44,500 nt of DNA, taken from contig CANLSH010000028.1 of NCBI GenBank assembly GCA_947493705.1, forward strand, positions 1 to 44,500, given 5' to 3'. Source of the stretch: an uncultured Arachnia sp. (lineage in GTDB: Bacteria; Actinomycetota; Actinomycetes; Propionibacteriales; Propionibacteriaceae). Positions 14,717 to 24,785 of this stretch are shown here, piece by piece; position 1 is the first letter of the stretch, and the number at the start of each line of letters is the position of its first letter. The translations under genes and the position numbers were made by a program. The notes beneath the pieces were generated by a model. That model searched no databases. It saw nothing but the letters and a program-made list of their open reading frames with translations, and had not been told where the DNA came from.

Positions 14717-16018
14717 ATGCGCAACGCCGAGCCTGTGACTGGCATGGCGACAGCTGACGAAGGAGGCGAAGCCGACGTCATCGTCGTCGGAGCCGGCCCC
14801 GGCGGCTCCTCGACGGCGGCCAATCTGGCCCGGCGTGGACTGAATGTCGTCATGCTGGAGAAGTCGCACTTCCCCCGCGAGAAGGTCTGCGGTGATGGCC
14901 TGACTCCTCGCGCCACCCGGGCGCTCACGAAACTGGGCATCGACACCTCCGAGGAGAGTGGCTGGCTGCACAATCGCGGCCTGCGCATCTACGGCGGCCG
15001 CACGGAACCCTTCGAACTCGACTGGCCCGAGCTGACTGACTTCCCACCCTACGGACTGGTACGTCCCCGTCACGATTTCGACGACCTCCTTGCCCGACAC
15101 GCCGTGTCCTTTGGAGCCACCCTCGTGGAGGGCGCCAATGTGACCGAAGCCGTCCTGGATGACCGCTCCGGACGCATCACCGGTGTGCGCACGAAGAGCG
15201 GCACCACGTGGCGCGCACCGCTGGTGGTGGCTGCTGACGGCAACTCATCGCGTCTGTCGGTGTCGATGGGAATGACCAAGCGCGATGACCGCCCCATGGG
15301 CGTGGCTGTTCGTACCTACTACACATCGCCCCGCACGAATGACAACTACCTCGAGTCCTGGCTCGAGCTGTGGGAGGGCAAGCCCCACGAGTCCACGCTC
15401 ATGCCCGGCTACGGATGGATCTTCGGTATGGGCGATGGGACCAGCAACGTCGGTCTCGGCGTCCTGAACACGTCCAAGGCATTCGGTCAGACCGATTATC
15501 GCGCCCTGCTGAAGGCCTGGCTGTCGAACACCCCCGAGGAGTGGGGCTTCCGCGACGAGAACATGGTGGGCAAGGTGCAGGGCGCTGCACTGCCGATGGC
15601 GTTCAACCGGCAGCCGCACTACGGACGCGGCCTGCTGATGGTGGGAGATGCGGGTGGCATGGTCAACCCGTTCAACGGCGAGGGCATCGCCTACGCCATG
15701 GAGTCAGCGGAGATGGCAGCCGACGCGATTGCCGAGGCCCAGTCCCGGGGCATCGGTACCGCGTCCGCGGAAAAGGCGCTGCAGGGATACCCCAGCGCGC
15801 TGAAGGCGAGCCTTGGTGGGTACTACCGACTGGGGACCGTCTTCGTGAAGCTCATCGGGGACCCCCGCATCATGAGCCTGTGCACCACGTATGGGCTGCC
15901 GCACAAGACACTGATGAGGTTCGTGATGAAATTGTTGGCGAACCTGACCGATGAGCGCGATGGTGATGCAATGGACCGAATCATCAACGCCCTGTGCAAA
16001 GCCGCCCCGTCAGCCTGA
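14717..16018 (+). CDS. menJ: Menaquinone reductase (geranylgeranyl reductase family)
   Basis: This FAD-dependent reductase family saturates isoprene double bonds. In mycobacteria MenJ reduces the second unit of the menaquinone tail. The 433-residue protein has the dinucleotide loop VIVVGAGPGGSSTAANLARRG (starting at residue 21), the family motif EKVCGDGLTPRA near 57-67, VVAADGNSSRL, and the second FAD block VGDAGGMVNPFNGEGIAYAMES near 308-329. GAGGAG sits 6 nt before ATG 14717. It lies immediately upstream of nuoA and near menF, menG and a polyprenyl synthase, which supports a quinone substrate. A role on chlorophyll-type or archaeal lipids is unlikely here, but other geranylgeranyl chains cannot be excluded. 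Confidence 0.88.
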   Translation: MRNAEPVTGMATADEGGEADVIVVGAGPGGSSTAANLARRGLNVVMLEKSHFPREKVCGDGLTPRATRALTKLGIDTSEESGWLHNRGLRIYGGRTEPFELDWPELTDFPPYGLVRPRHDFDDLLARHAVSFGATLVEGANVTEAVLDDRSGRITGVRTKSGTTWRAPLVVAADGNSSRLSVSMGMTKRDDRPMGVAVRTYYTSPRTNDNYLESWLELWEGKPHESTLMPGYGWIFGMGDGTSNVGLGVLNTSKAFGQTDYRALLKAWLSNTPEEWGFRDENMVGKVQGAALPMAFNRQPHYGRGLLMVGDAGGMVNPFNGEGIAYAMESAEMAADAIAEAQSRGIGTASAEKALQGYPSALKASLGGYYRLGTVFVKLIGDPRIMSLCTTYGLPHKTLMRFVMKLLANLTDERDGDAMDRIINALCKAAPSA

Positions 16019-16020
16019 GT

Positions 16021-16055
16021 TAGGGTACAAGGACATGGAAGAGGACGAGTCGTGA
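16021..16055 (+). promoter_or_regulatory. nuo leader: -10 box and six-codon leader ORF overlapping nuoA
   Basis: TAGGGT (16021-16026) fits a -10 box. Eight nt later ATG 16035 opens a six-codon frame (MEEDES) whose TGA (16053-16055) overlaps the GTG start of nuoA (16052-16054) as GTGA. The same bases include GGAAGAGGA, the nuoA Shine-Dalgarno. The short frame could couple ribosomes into nuoA. It could also be chance, because only 33 bp separate menJ and nuoA. Confidence 0.4.
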
Positions 16056-16414
16056 ATCCCTATATCCCCATTGCCGGGATGGTGGTCCTGGCCACCGTGT
16101 TCGTTGTCGTTGCGATAGCCATGAGCGCAAAACTCATCGGACCGGGGCGCTACAACCGGTCCAAATATGACTCCTACGAGTGCGGCATCCAGCCCACACC
16201 CCAACCCGTGGGTGGTGGCCGGTTCCCGGTGAAGTACTACATCACCGCCATGCTCTTCATCGTGTTCGACATCGAGATCGTCTTCCTCTATCCGTGGGCG
16301 GTCTCCTACAACCAGCTGGGCACATTCGCCGTTGTGGAGATGGTGGTCTTCGTCGTCACCGTTTTCATCGCCTACTTCTACGTTCTGCGCCGCAACGGCC
16401 TGGACTGGGAATGA
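16052..16414 (+). CDS. nuoA: NADH-quinone oxidoreductase subunit A
   Basis: NuoA is a small membrane subunit of complex I at the junction with the peripheral arm. The 120-residue protein has three hydrophobic helices (about 8-28, 65-85 and 90-112). The loop between helices 1 and 2 holds [12 protein letters not shown] with the conserved Cys that shifts exposure during catalysis. [12 protein letters not shown] follows in helix 2, with its conserved Asp and Glu. The start is GTG 16052 behind GGAAGAGGA. It opens the 14-gene nuo operon. menJ ends only 33 bp upstream, so read-through from menJ is likely. Confidence 0.96.
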   Translation: MNPYIPIAGMVVLATVFVVVAIAMSAKLIGPGRYNRSKYDSYECGIQPTPQPVGGGRFPVKYYITAMLFIVFDIEIVFLYPWAVSYNQLGTFAVVEMVVFVVTVFIAYFYVLRRNGLDWE

Positions 16415-16430
16415 TCGGAAGGACATCCTG

Positions 16431-16985
16431 ATGGGTATCGAGGACAAGATCCCGAGTGGGATTCTGCTGACAACTGTCGAAGGGGTTTTCGGATGGGTGC
16501 GCAAAGCATCCTTCTGGCCCGCGACGATGGGCCTGGCCTGCTGCGCCATCGAAATGATGGCCTACGGCACTCCACGCTACGACGCCGGCCGCTGGGGCCA
16601 GGAAGTGTTTCGGGCATCGCCGCGCCAGGCCGATCTGATGATCGTTTCCGGCCGTGTCAGCCAGAAGATGGCCCCGGTCATCCGACAGGTCTATGACCAG
16701 ATGCCCAACCCCAAGTGGGTCATCTCCATGGGTGCATGCGCGAGTTCAGGTGGCATGTTCAACAACTACGCCATTGTCCAGGGTTGTGACCACTTCCTTC
16801 CGGTGGACATCTATCTTCCCGGCTGCCCGCCCCGCCCGGACATGCTCATCGACGCCATGTTCAAGTTGCGCGAGCAGGTGCAACACACGCCCCTGGGCGC
16901 GAATGCGGACAAGGCGATCGAGGCGAACGAGCAGGCCGCGCTGAGCGCACCTGCCACGCATGAGATGAAGGGCATCATGCGATGA
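16431..16985 (+). CDS. nuoB: NADH-quinone oxidoreductase subunit B
   Basis: NuoB holds the terminal 4Fe-4S cluster N2, which passes electrons to menaquinone. The 184-residue protein has the four cluster ligands: adjacent Cys in LACCAIEMM (about residues 37-38), one in MGACASSGG (about 102) and one in PGCPPRP (about 132). ATG 16431 is chosen as the start because GGAAGGA lies upstream and the family begins here; the frame is open further back into nuoA. The gene begins 16 nt after nuoA and overlaps nuoC by ATGA. A short C-terminal extension rich in Ala and Glu is typical of actinobacterial forms. Confidence 0.97.
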   Translation: MGIEDKIPSGILLTTVEGVFGWVRKASFWPATMGLACCAIEMMAYGTPRYDAGRWGQEVFRASPRQADLMIVSGRVSQKMAPVIRQVYDQMPNPKWVISMGACASSGGMFNNYAIVQGCDHFLPVDIYLPGCPPRPDMLIDAMFKLREQVQHTPLGANADKAIEANEQAALSAPATHEMKGIMR

Positions 16986-17677
16986 GCGAAACCAACCTTC
17001 CCGCCGAGCCGGAGCATGGCGATTCCGAGATCACACCGACGTCCGGTTTCGCCACGAAGCGGGGCATGTGGTCAGGTGGGCCGGGGGACACTTCGGGCTA
17101 CGGCGGGATCCAGCGCACGCTGGAGATGCCCGGACAGTCCTCCCAGCCGTTCGGTGATCCGTTTGATGCCATCTACGACCGCGCCCGCGAAGTCATTCCT
17201 TCGCTGCAGCGCAACCGCGTCCTGTTTGACCGGGGCGAACTGACCATCTTTGTTGACAGAGCAGAACTGGCTGCCGTTGTCGCCACATTCCGCGACGACG
17301 CATTCCTCCGGTTTGAAGTGTGCATGTCCGTCTCCGGTGTCCACTATCCGCAGGACACCGGCGCAGAGCTCCACGTCGTCTATGACCTGATGTCGTTCAC
17401 ACACAACCGGCGGGTTCGCCTTGAGGTGACATGCCCCGAATCGGATCCACACATCCAGTCCGTGGTGGCCACTTACCCCATGGCTGACTGGCACGAACGC
17501 GAGACCTGGGACATGTTCGGCGTCATCTTCGACGGCCATCCAGCTCTCACCCGCATCCTGATGCCCGACGACTGGGCCGGTCACCCCCAGCGCAAGGATT
17601 ACCCGCTGGGCGGCGTCGACGTGGAGTACAAGGGAGCCTGGGTGCCCTCTCCCGACAACCGGAGGACCTACTCATGA
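16982..17677 (+). CDS. nuoC: NADH-quinone oxidoreductase subunit C
   Basis: NuoC is a cofactor-free structural subunit of the peripheral arm (30-kDa subunit family). The 231-residue protein has a variable N-terminus of about 70 residues, then the conserved domain with [27 protein letters not shown], and the signature [20 protein letters not shown] near 163-182. [20 protein letters not shown] follows at about 188-207. It is separate from nuoD, not fused as in Escherichia coli. Both ends overlap neighbours by 4 nt. Confidence 0.96.
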   Translation: MSETNLPAEPEHGDSEITPTSGFATKRGMWSGGPGDTSGYGGIQRTLEMPGQSSQPFGDPFDAIYDRAREVIPSLQRNRVLFDRGELTIFVDRAELAAVVATFRDDAFLRFEVCMSVSGVHYPQDTGAELHVVYDLMSFTHNRRVRLEVTCPESDPHIQSVVATYPMADWHERETWDMFGVIFDGHPALTRILMPDDWAGHPQRKDYPLGGVDVEYKGAWVPSPDNRRTYS

Positions 17678-19026
17678 GCCACACCTACGCTGCAGCCGAG
17701 GACATCTTCGCCTCCCCCGGTGAGGAAGAGGCCGATCGCGTGTATCTCGCCCAGGGTGGTGACTGGGGTGACATCGCCGGAGAGCAGGCGGAGCGCGGCG
17801 ACGAGACCATCGTCGTCAACATGGGCCCTCAGCATCCCTCCACGCACGGTGTGTTGCGGCTGATCCTGGAGATGGATGGGGAGACGGTGACCTCCATCCG
17901 TCCCGGCATCGGCTTCCTGCACACCGGTATCGAGAAGAACATGGAATACCGCACGTGGACCCAGGGCGTGACGTTCTGCACCCGCATGGACTACGTGGCA
18001 CCCCTGTTCAATGAGGCGGCCTACTGCCTCGCGGTCGAGAAGTTGCTGCACATCACCGATGACATCCCGGAGCGGGCCTCGATCATCCGTGTGCTCGTGA
18101 TGGAGTTGAACCGCATCGCCTCCCACCTCATTGCCATCGGCACCGGCGGGATGGAACTGGGCGCGTTGACTGTCATGACCATCGGTTTCCGTGAGCGTGA
18201 GATGATCCTCGACTTCCTTGAGGGCCTCACCGGGTTGCGCATGAACCACGCCTACATCCGTCCCGGTGGCGTCGGTAACGACCTGCCCGAAGGTGGGCTG
18301 GAACATCTGCGCACCGTCATCGGCTGGTTGAAGAAGCACCTGCCCGAGTACGCGAGTTTCATGAACGCCAACCCCATCTTCAAGGGCCGGATGGAGGGCA
18401 CCGGACGCATGGATCTCACCGGCTGCATGATGATGGGCGTCACCGGCCCGCCACTGCGAGCCACCGGCTACGACTGGGATCTGCGCAAGACGCAGCCCTA
18501 TTGCGGATACGAAACCTATGACTTCAACACGGTCACCTGGGACACCAATGACGCCTACGGCCGCTACCGCATCCGCGAGGCCGAGATGTGGGAGTCGTTG
18601 AAGATCGTGGAGCAGTGCCTGGAGCGCCTGGAGCGGACCCAGGGACAACCCGTGATGGTGGCGGACGCCAAGATCGCCTGGCCGGCACAGTTGTCGCTGG
18701 GCGCCGATGGGCAGGGCAACAGCAACGAACACATCAAGCACATCATGGGCGAATCCATGGAAGCGCTCATCCACCACTTCAAGATCGTCACCGAGGGCTT
18801 CAAGGTGCCGGTGGGGCAGGTGTACCAGGCCATCGAGTCACCCAAGGGTGAGCTGGGTGTCCATCTCGTCTCCGATGGTGGAACCCGTCCCTACCGCTCC
18901 CATTTCCGTGACCCGGGATTCAACCACCTGCAGGCCATCCCGTTGATGTGTGAGGGGGGCATGATGTCCGACGTGGTGGTGGCCCTGGCCAGCATCGATC
19001 CCGTCCTTGGAGGTGTCGACCGATGA
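17674..19026 (+). CDS. nuoD: NADH-quinone oxidoreductase subunit D
   Basis: NuoD (49-kDa subunit) forms the quinone pocket with NuoB. The 450-residue protein has the pocket motif [13 protein letters not shown] near 50-62 with its conserved His, then [13 protein letters not shown] with the Tyr that would touch the quinone head group near 108. [14 protein letters not shown] and [12 protein letters not shown] follow, and it ends in [10 protein letters not shown], close to the family ending DPVMGEVDR. The N-terminal 45 residues are an acidic extension. The quinone here is expected to be menaquinone because of the neighbouring men genes. Confidence 0.97.
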   Translation: MSHTYAAAEDIFASPGEEEADRVYLAQGGDWGDIAGEQAERGDETIVVNMGPQHPSTHGVLRLILEMDGETVTSIRPGIGFLHTGIEKNMEYRTWTQGVTFCTRMDYVAPLFNEAAYCLAVEKLLHITDDIPERASIIRVLVMELNRIASHLIAIGTGGMELGALTVMTIGFREREMILDFLEGLTGLRMNHAYIRPGGVGNDLPEGGLEHLRTVIGWLKKHLPEYASFMNANPIFKGRMEGTGRMDLTGCMMMGVTGPPLRATGYDWDLRKTQPYCGYETYDFNTVTWDTNDAYGRYRIREAEMWESLKIVEQCLERLERTQGQPVMVADAKIAWPAQLSLGADGQGNSNEHIKHIMGESMEALIHHFKIVTEGFKVPVGQVYQAIESPKGELGVHLVSDGGTRPYRSHFRDPGFNHLQAIPLMCEGGMMSDVVVALASIDPVLGGVDR

Positions 19027-19766
19027 GCGGTCACTTCGAAAGTCACTTTGCCGACTCGGGCGCTGTGGATTACAGCGACCAGTCGAGCAACATCGATGAT
19101 GCAACAATCGACGAACTGCGGCAGATCGCTGCCCGCTACCCCCAGGCGCGCTCCGCGCTGCTGCCGATGTTGCACCTGGTCCAGTCAGTCGATGGGCGGG
19201 TCAGCCCACGGGGGATCGAGGTGTGTGCCGACCTTCTGGGAATCACCACCGCACAGGTCGCCGGCGTGGCCACGTTCTACACCATGTACAAGCGCCGGCC
19301 CGCAGGCACACATCACGTGGGTGTCTGCACCACAGCACTGTGTGCCGTCATGGGAGGAGACATTCTCCTGGAGCGTGCCAAGACAAAGCTTGGGATCGAC
19401 GAGGGGCAGACGACGCCGTGCGGAAAGGTGTCGCTGGAGCGGCTCGAGTGCAATGCCGCGTGCGATTATGCGCCTGTGGTGATGGTCAACTGGGAATTCT
19501 TCGACACCATGACACCGGAAACCACCGATGAGCTTTTGGATGCGCTCATGAATGACGAAGAGGTGGCCTCCACGCGTGGAGCATCCATCACGTCGTGGCG
19601 GGCGGCAGAGCGAGTGCTCGCCGGTTTCTCCGACGGTCGTGCCAACGAGGGGCCCTCCGGCGGCCCCGCCACCCTGTTGGGGCTGGGCATCGCCCGGGAG
19701 AACAACTGGAGCGCCCCGGACCCTGACAACCTTCCGGCAGCTGAAGAAACAAAGGATGCGAAGTGA
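19023..19766 (+). CDS. nuoE: NADH-quinone oxidoreductase subunit E
   Basis: NuoE (24-kDa subunit) carries the 2Fe-2S cluster N1a beside the FMN subunit. The 247-residue protein has the thioredoxin-like cluster domain: [12 protein letters not shown], then the ligands in VCTTALC (C-x4-C, about 100-105) and NAACDYAP with its paired Cys (about 140-145). It is longer than the roughly 165-residue proteobacterial form because of a C-terminal tail of about 70 residues that is rich in Ala, Gly and Pro and contains [18 protein letters not shown]. Such tails are usual in actinobacteria as far as I recall. Four-nt overlaps join it to nuoD and nuoF. Confidence 0.96.
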   Translation: MSGHFESHFADSGAVDYSDQSSNIDDATIDELRQIAARYPQARSALLPMLHLVQSVDGRVSPRGIEVCADLLGITTAQVAGVATFYTMYKRRPAGTHHVGVCTTALCAVMGGDILLERAKTKLGIDEGQTTPCGKVSLERLECNAACDYAPVVMVNWEFFDTMTPETTDELLDALMNDEEVASTRGASITSWRAAERVLAGFSDGRANEGPSGGPATLLGLGIARENNWSAPDPDNLPAAEETKDAK

Positions 19767-21076
19767 CGGATCTGCTGACCCCTGTCCTGTCCGCCGATTG
19801 GGACAGTGACCAGTCATGGACGCTGGCGCGCTACGAGAGCGTCGGCGGCTACACGGGTCTTCGCCGCGCGCTGCAGATGTTGCCGGCCGACGTGACGTCG
19901 CTGGTCAAGGAATCCGGTCTGCGTGGCCGGGGCGGGGCCGGGTTCCCCACAGGACTCAAGTGGTCCTTCGTTCCCAAGGACAACCCCAACCCCACCTATC
20001 TCGTGGTCAATGCCGATGAGTCCGAACCGGGAACGTGCAAGGACATGCCGCTGATGATGGCATCTCCCCACACTCTGGTGGAAGGCGCGATCATCTCGTC
20101 GTTCGCGATCGGATGCAATACCGCATTCATCTACTGCCGCGGGGAGGTTCTGCACGTCGTCCGTCGGCTGCAGCAGGCGGTTGAGGAGGCGCGCGCCGCC
20201 GGATACATCGGACAGAACGTGCTGGACTCCGGCTTTGATCTTGACATCATCGTTCACGCCGGTGCCGGGGCCTACATCTGCGGTGAGGAAACCGCTCTGC
20301 TCGACTCCCTCGAAGGTCGCCGTGGCCAGCCACGGCTGCGCCCACCCTTCCCCGCCGTCGCCGGTCTGTATGCCTCGCCGACGGTCATCAACAACGTTGA
20401 ATCCATCGCATCGGTTCCCAGCATTCTCACCAACGGCATCGACTGGTTCCAGTCCATGGGCACCGAGAAGTCCAAGGGCATGACTCTGTACTCCCTGTCC
20501 GGTCACGTCAGGCGTCCCGGGCAGTTCGAGGCCCCGCTGGGTGTGACGATGCGCCAGCTGCTGGACCTCTCAGGCGGGGTCCGCGAGGGTCACCGGCTGA
20601 AGTTCTTCACGCCCGGAGGTTCCTCCACCCCCATCCTCACCGAGGAGCACCTCGATGTTGCGCTGGATTATGAAGGCATGGCAGAGGCCGGCTCGATGCT
20701 GGGGACCAAGGCGCTGCAGGTCTTCGATGACACCACCTCGATTGTCCGGACCACCCTGCGCTGGGTGGAGTTCTACAAGCACGAGTCCTGCGGCAAATGC
20801 ACCCCCTGCCGTGAGGGCTTCTGGTGGCTTGTGCAACTATTGATGCGTTTCGAGGCGGGCACCGCTGAACCCGGTGACGTCGACAAGATGCTCGACATCT
20901 GTGACAACATCGGCGGACGCTCATTCTGTGCGCTGGCCGACGGTGGCGTGGCCGCAATCGTCAGCGCCATCAAGTATTTTCGTGAAGAGTTCGAACAGGG
21001 CTACACCACCCCGGCATGGGAGCTGTTCCCCTACGGCAGGAGCGCATTGTTCGCGACGGAAGGAGATCTGCGGTGA
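19763..21076 (+). CDS. nuoF: NADH-quinone oxidoreductase subunit F
   Basis: NuoF (51-kDa subunit) binds NADH, FMN and cluster N3 and takes the hydride from NADH. The 437-residue protein has the NADH loop RGRGGAGFPTGLKWSF near 53-68, the FMN site AGAYICGEETALLDSLEGRRG near 168-188, PPFPAVAG, and the N3 ligands in ESCGKCTPCREG near 344-355 with a further Cys near 392. The start is GTG 19763, overlapping the nuoE stop. Its own stop overlaps the nuoG GTG. Confidence 0.97.
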   Translation: MTDLLTPVLSADWDSDQSWTLARYESVGGYTGLRRALQMLPADVTSLVKESGLRGRGGAGFPTGLKWSFVPKDNPNPTYLVVNADESEPGTCKDMPLMMASPHTLVEGAIISSFAIGCNTAFIYCRGEVLHVVRRLQQAVEEARAAGYIGQNVLDSGFDLDIIVHAGAGAYICGEETALLDSLEGRRGQPRLRPPFPAVAGLYASPTVINNVESIASVPSILTNGIDWFQSMGTEKSKGMTLYSLSGHVRRPGQFEAPLGVTMRQLLDLSGGVREGHRLKFFTPGGSSTPILTEEHLDVALDYEGMAEAGSMLGTKALQVFDDTTSIVRTTLRWVEFYKHESCGKCTPCREGFWWLVQLLMRFEAGTAEPGDVDKMLDICDNIGGRSFCALADGGVAAIVSAIKYFREEFEQGYTTPAWELFPYGRSALFATEGDLR

Positions 21077-23490
21077 GTCTCGATGCGAAGAGCAGCTCGG
21101 CCGAAGTTGCGAAGAAGCCCGATCATGTCACCCTGACAATTGACGGCACCTCGGTCAGCGTGCCGAAAGGCACCCTGATCATCCGCGCCGCGGAGATGAT
21201 AGGCACCGCGATTCCGCGATTCTGCGATCACCCGCTACTGGATCCCGTGGGCGCCTGCAGACAGTGCATGGTGGAGATTCCGGACGCCGGCAACGGCCGC
21301 GGCTTCCCCAAACCACAGGCCTCCTGCACCATGCCGGTTGCTGAGGGCATGGTCGTGAACACGCAGGTCACCTCGCCTGTGGCCGACAAGGCACAGCGGG
21401 GAATGCTTGAGTTCCTGCTCATCAACCATCCACTGGACTGCCCCATCTGCGACAAGGGTGGCGAATGTCCCCTGCAGAACCAGGCGCTGAGCCACGGCGA
21501 CGGGGAATCACGCTTCGGTGCGTTGAAGCGCACCTTCCCCAAACCGGTCAGCATCTCGGCCCAGATCCTGCTGGACCGCGAGCGTTGCGTCCTGTGTGCT
21601 CGCTGCACCCGCTTCTCCGAGCAGATCTCGGGCGACCCGTTCATCGAGCTCGTCGAGCGTGGCGCTCTGCAGCAGGTGGGCACCTACGAGAGCGATCCGT
21701 ATGATTCCTACTTCTCCGGCAACGTCATCCAGATCTGCCCGGTGGGTGCACTGACCTCGGCCGCATATCGTTTCCAGGCCCGACCCTTCGACCTGGTCTC
21801 CACCACCACCACGTGCGAGCATTGCGCCTCCGGTTGTGAGCTGCGCAGCGACCACCGGCATCACCAGGTCAAGCGTCGCCTGGCCGGCCATGATCCACAG
21901 GTCAATGAGGAGTGGAGCTGTGACAAGGGCCGATTCGGCTTCATGTACGGGCGTGGCGATGACCGCATCACCCGTCCGCTCGTTCGTCATGATGGTGTCC
22001 TGCAGCCAGCAAGCTGGCCGGAGGCGATCGATGCGGCCGTTCAGGGACTCTCAAGCGCGGGTCGCAACGTCGGTGTCCTGACCGGTGGGCGGCTGAGCGT
22101 GGAAAACGCCTATGCCTACTCGCGTTTCGCGCGGGGGGTGCTGGGCACAAACAACATTGATCATCGCTCACGCCCACATTCCGATGAAGAGGATGACTTC
22201 ATCGCGGCCTGTGTGGCGGGCCTCAATCTTGGTCAGTCCGTGACCTATGCAGACCTGGAAGCTGCCCAGCACGTGGTGCTCGTGGCCTTCGAGCCCGAGG
22301 ATGAGTCACCGATCGTCTTCCTCCGCCTGCGCAAAGCAGTGCGCAACAAGACGCTGAAGGTGACAACTCTGGCGCCCTTCGCCTCGCGTGGTACCCAGAA
22401 GCTCACCGCAGACGTCGTGCCTGTGGCCCCGGGAGGGGAGGCGGCTGCACTCGCAGCGCTGGAACTCGACGCCGGTGCGATCATCCTGGTGGGTGAGCGC
22501 GCTGCCATGCAGCCCGGCCTGCTCTCAACAGTGGCCGCCACCTCCGCTGCCTCAGGTGCCCGGATGGCCTGGATCCCGCGACGCGCCGGTGAACTCGGTG
22601 CGATCAGGGCTGGCTGCATGCCCAACCTGCTGCCCGGGGGACGCCCACTGGCGGATGCCGCCGCACGGGTTGACCTCGCCGCCGCCTGGGGGGCCAGCGG
22701 CCTCAGTGGTGACACTGGACTTTCCGCTGACGAACAACTGAGGGCCGCTGCCTCCGGTGAGCTGGAGGCGCTCGTCGTCGCGGGCGTTGACCCACATGAC
22801 ATGGCAGATCCCGACGCCGCGTTGGCTGCTCTGGAGAACGCCAAGTTCCTCATCAGCATCGAGCAGCGTCAGAGCGCCGTGACTGAGCGCGCCAACGTCG
22901 TCTTCCCCGCAGCACTCCTGGAGGAGCAGTCAGGACATTTCCTGAACTGGGAACAGCGCGAGCGAGACGTGAACATAGTCATCAAGACCACACGGTCGCC
23001 CATGACGGACCTACGCATTCTCGCTGCACTGGCCGATGCGATGGGTGGGGATCTCGGATTCCGCACGCCCGCTGCTGCTTGGCTGGACCTGGCAGAACTG
23101 GGTGCCTGGGACGGGGACCGTCCGGTGGCACCGAGCATTCCGGATGCCGGAGCGCAGGCGGTCCCCGATGGGCTGGTGCTGGCCAGCTGGCGCCAGCTGC
23201 TGGACGGCTCCAGCGGCAACGACCACGAGCTCGCCCTGCGCGCGACGGCGCGTCCCGCCGTAGCCCGCATCTCACCGGACACCGCCGCGGCGCTCGGCGC
23301 CGGTGACGTGGTGTGCGTCGCCCACGGACAGCGGCGACTGATGCTGCCCGTCATGCCCACGCCGGGCATGGTCGACGGCGTCGTGTGGGTACCCATGAAC
23401 CCCGGCATTGGTCAGGGTGATCGTCTCGCTGCAGCGCCGGGTGACACCATCACCGTGGACCCTGTGGCCGTCGATGGAGGAGTGGCATGA
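21073..23490 (+). CDS. nuoG: NADH-quinone oxidoreductase subunit G
   Basis: NuoG (75-kDa subunit) carries several iron-sulfur clusters of the peripheral arm. The 805-residue protein has the 2Fe-2S ligands in RFCDHPLLDPVGACRQC (about 49-65) with a further Cys near 83, the His-plus-Cys N5 site NHPLDCPICDKGGEC, and the N4 site CVLCARC with CPVGAL. It also has an extra motif C-x2-C-x3-C-x27-C starting at CEHCASGC near 254, the ligands of the distant cluster N7. The rest is the molybdopterin-oxidoreductase-like domain without an active cofactor. The start is GTG 21073, since its GTGA overlaps the nuoF stop. Confidence 0.97.
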   Translation: MSLDAKSSSAEVAKKPDHVTLTIDGTSVSVPKGTLIIRAAEMIGTAIPRFCDHPLLDPVGACRQCMVEIPDAGNGRGFPKPQASCTMPVAEGMVVNTQVTSPVADKAQRGMLEFLLINHPLDCPICDKGGECPLQNQALSHGDGESRFGALKRTFPKPVSISAQILLDRERCVLCARCTRFSEQISGDPFIELVERGALQQVGTYESDPYDSYFSGNVIQICPVGALTSAAYRFQARPFDLVSTTTTCEHCASGCELRSDHRHHQVKRRLAGHDPQVNEEWSCDKGRFGFMYGRGDDRITRPLVRHDGVLQPASWPEAIDAAVQGLSSAGRNVGVLTGGRLSVENAYAYSRFARGVLGTNNIDHRSRPHSDEEDDFIAACVAGLNLGQSVTYADLEAAQHVVLVAFEPEDESPIVFLRLRKAVRNKTLKVTTLAPFASRGTQKLTADVVPVAPGGEAAALAALELDAGAIILVGERAAMQPGLLSTVAATSAASGARMAWIPRRAGELGAIRAGCMPNLLPGGRPLADAAARVDLAAAWGASGLSGDTGLSADEQLRAAASGELEALVVAGVDPHDMADPDAALAALENAKFLISIEQRQSAVTERANVVFPAALLEEQSGHFLNWEQRERDVNIVIKTTRSPMTDLRILAALADAMGGDLGFRTPAAAWLDLAELGAWDGDRPVAPSIPDAGAQAVPDGLVLASWRQLLDGSSGNDHELALRATARPAVARISPDTAAALGAGDVVCVAHGQRRLMLPVMPTPGMVDGVVWVPMNPGIGQGDRLAAAPGDTITVDPVAVDGGVA

Positions 23491-24785
23491 AAGACATCTT
23501 CTTTTCTGATCCGTGGTGGTTGATCCTCATCAAAGTGGTGGCGCTCTTTGTGGTGCTACTCACGTGGACAATCTTCAATGTCTGGTACGAGCGTCGCCTG
23601 GTGGGCAAGATGCAGCACCGGCTGGGGCCCATCATGAACGGCCCCTTCGGGCTGGGGCAGGCGGTGGCTGACGGCTCCAAAGCCCTCCTGAAGGAGGATT
23701 TCAGCCCTGCCAAGACGGACAAATGGGTCTTCAACCTTGCTCCGGTGCTCACCGGCGTGGCTGCCTTCACCACATGGACGGTCATCCCGTTCGGCGGAGA
23801 AGTGGACATCTTCGGTGTCACCACCCGGCTCCAAGTCACTGACCTGCCAGTGGCCGTGCTGTTCGTGATTGCCATCGCCGCCATCGGCATCTACGGCATC
23901 ATCCTCGCCGGCTGGGCCTCCAACAACACATATTCATTCCTCGGCTCCATCCGCTCCTCAGCGCAGATGATCTCCTATGAAGTGGCCATGGGCCTCTCCA
24001 TCGTGGGTGTCTTCATTCTCTCGGGAACCATGTCGACGGCGAGCATCGTGGAACAGCAAGCAGAGACGCTGCAGTTCCAGATCCCCTTCACAGGAACCCA
24101 GTTCGACCCGGGTATTCCGGGCTGGTACGGTCTGCTCCTGCTGCCGTCGATGATCATCTACGGCATCACCATGGTGGGCGAGACCAACCGGGCACCCTTC
24201 GACCTCCCCGAGTGCGAATCTGAGCTGGTGGCTGGATACATGACCGAATACTCAGGCTTCCGCTACGCCCTGTTCTTCCTTGCGGAGTACATCAACATGG
24301 CAACCGTCTCGGCCCTCGCTGTGACCTTGTTCCTCGGCGGATACCTACCGCCGTGGCCGCTGAACCTGATCCCATTCCTCGCTGAGAACGCATGGTTCGG
24401 ACCCATCATCTTCGTCATCAAAGTCCAACTCGTGTTCTCGATATTCGTATGGCTGCGTGGAACGCTTCCCCGCTTCCGCTACGACCAACTCATGGATCTC
24501 GGGTGGAAGAAACTCATCCCCATCTCGCTGTTGTGGATAGTGATGATTGCCATCGCGCCGGGATACACCCTGCCGCTGGCCATCCTCCTGCTGGCCATTC
24601 TGATCGCCCTCAGTGGAACGACGGACAGGGACGACGACGTCGAGGAAATTGACCTCGACGCGCCCTTCGACGCCTTCGCAGGTGGTTACCCGGTACCACC
24701 ACGGCCGGGACAGCAATTACCCGAGATGGCCGGGGTTCTCCGAGCGTCCCGCACGGATGACACCCCCGCCGGTGAGGAGATCTGA
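23487..24785 (+). CDS. nuoH: NADH-quinone oxidoreductase subunit H
   Basis: NuoH is the membrane subunit that forms the quinone entry channel. The 432-residue protein has eight or so helices. [16 protein letters not shown] lies in the first loop (about 34-49), LKEDFSP comes next, and the signature [20 protein letters not shown] follows near residues 231-250, with the Glu residues thought to link quinone chemistry to proton pumping. A hydrophilic C-terminal tail of about 60 residues ([16 protein letters not shown] and beyond) is longer than in Escherichia coli. It is joined to nuoG by ATGA and to nuoI by TGATG. Confidence 0.97.
   Translation: MKDIFFSDPWWLILIKVVALFVVLLTWTIFNVWYERRLVGKMQHRLGPIMNGPFGLGQAVADGSKALLKEDFSPAKTDKWVFNLAPVLTGVAAFTTWTVIPFGGEVDIFGVTTRLQVTDLPVAVLFVIAIAAIGIYGIILAGWASNNTYSFLGSIRSSAQMISYEVAMGLSIVGVFILSGTMSTASIVEQQAETLQFQIPFTGTQFDPGIPGWYGLLLLPSMIIYGITMVGETNRAPFDLPECESELVAGYMTEYSGFRYALFFLAEYINMATVSALAVTLFLGGYLPPWPLNLIPFLAENAWFGPIIFVIKVQLVFSIFVWLRGTLPRFRYDQLMDLGWKKLIPISLLWIVMIAIAPGYTLPLAILLLAILIALSGTTDRDDDVEEIDLDAPFDAFAGGYPVPPRPGQQLPEMAGVLRASRTDDTPAGEEI

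Noticed and set aside
14590..14735. Short plus-strand frame before menJ beginning MRKSLLLWL
   Set aside because: It runs into menJ in another frame, has no ribosome site and no similarity that I recognise.
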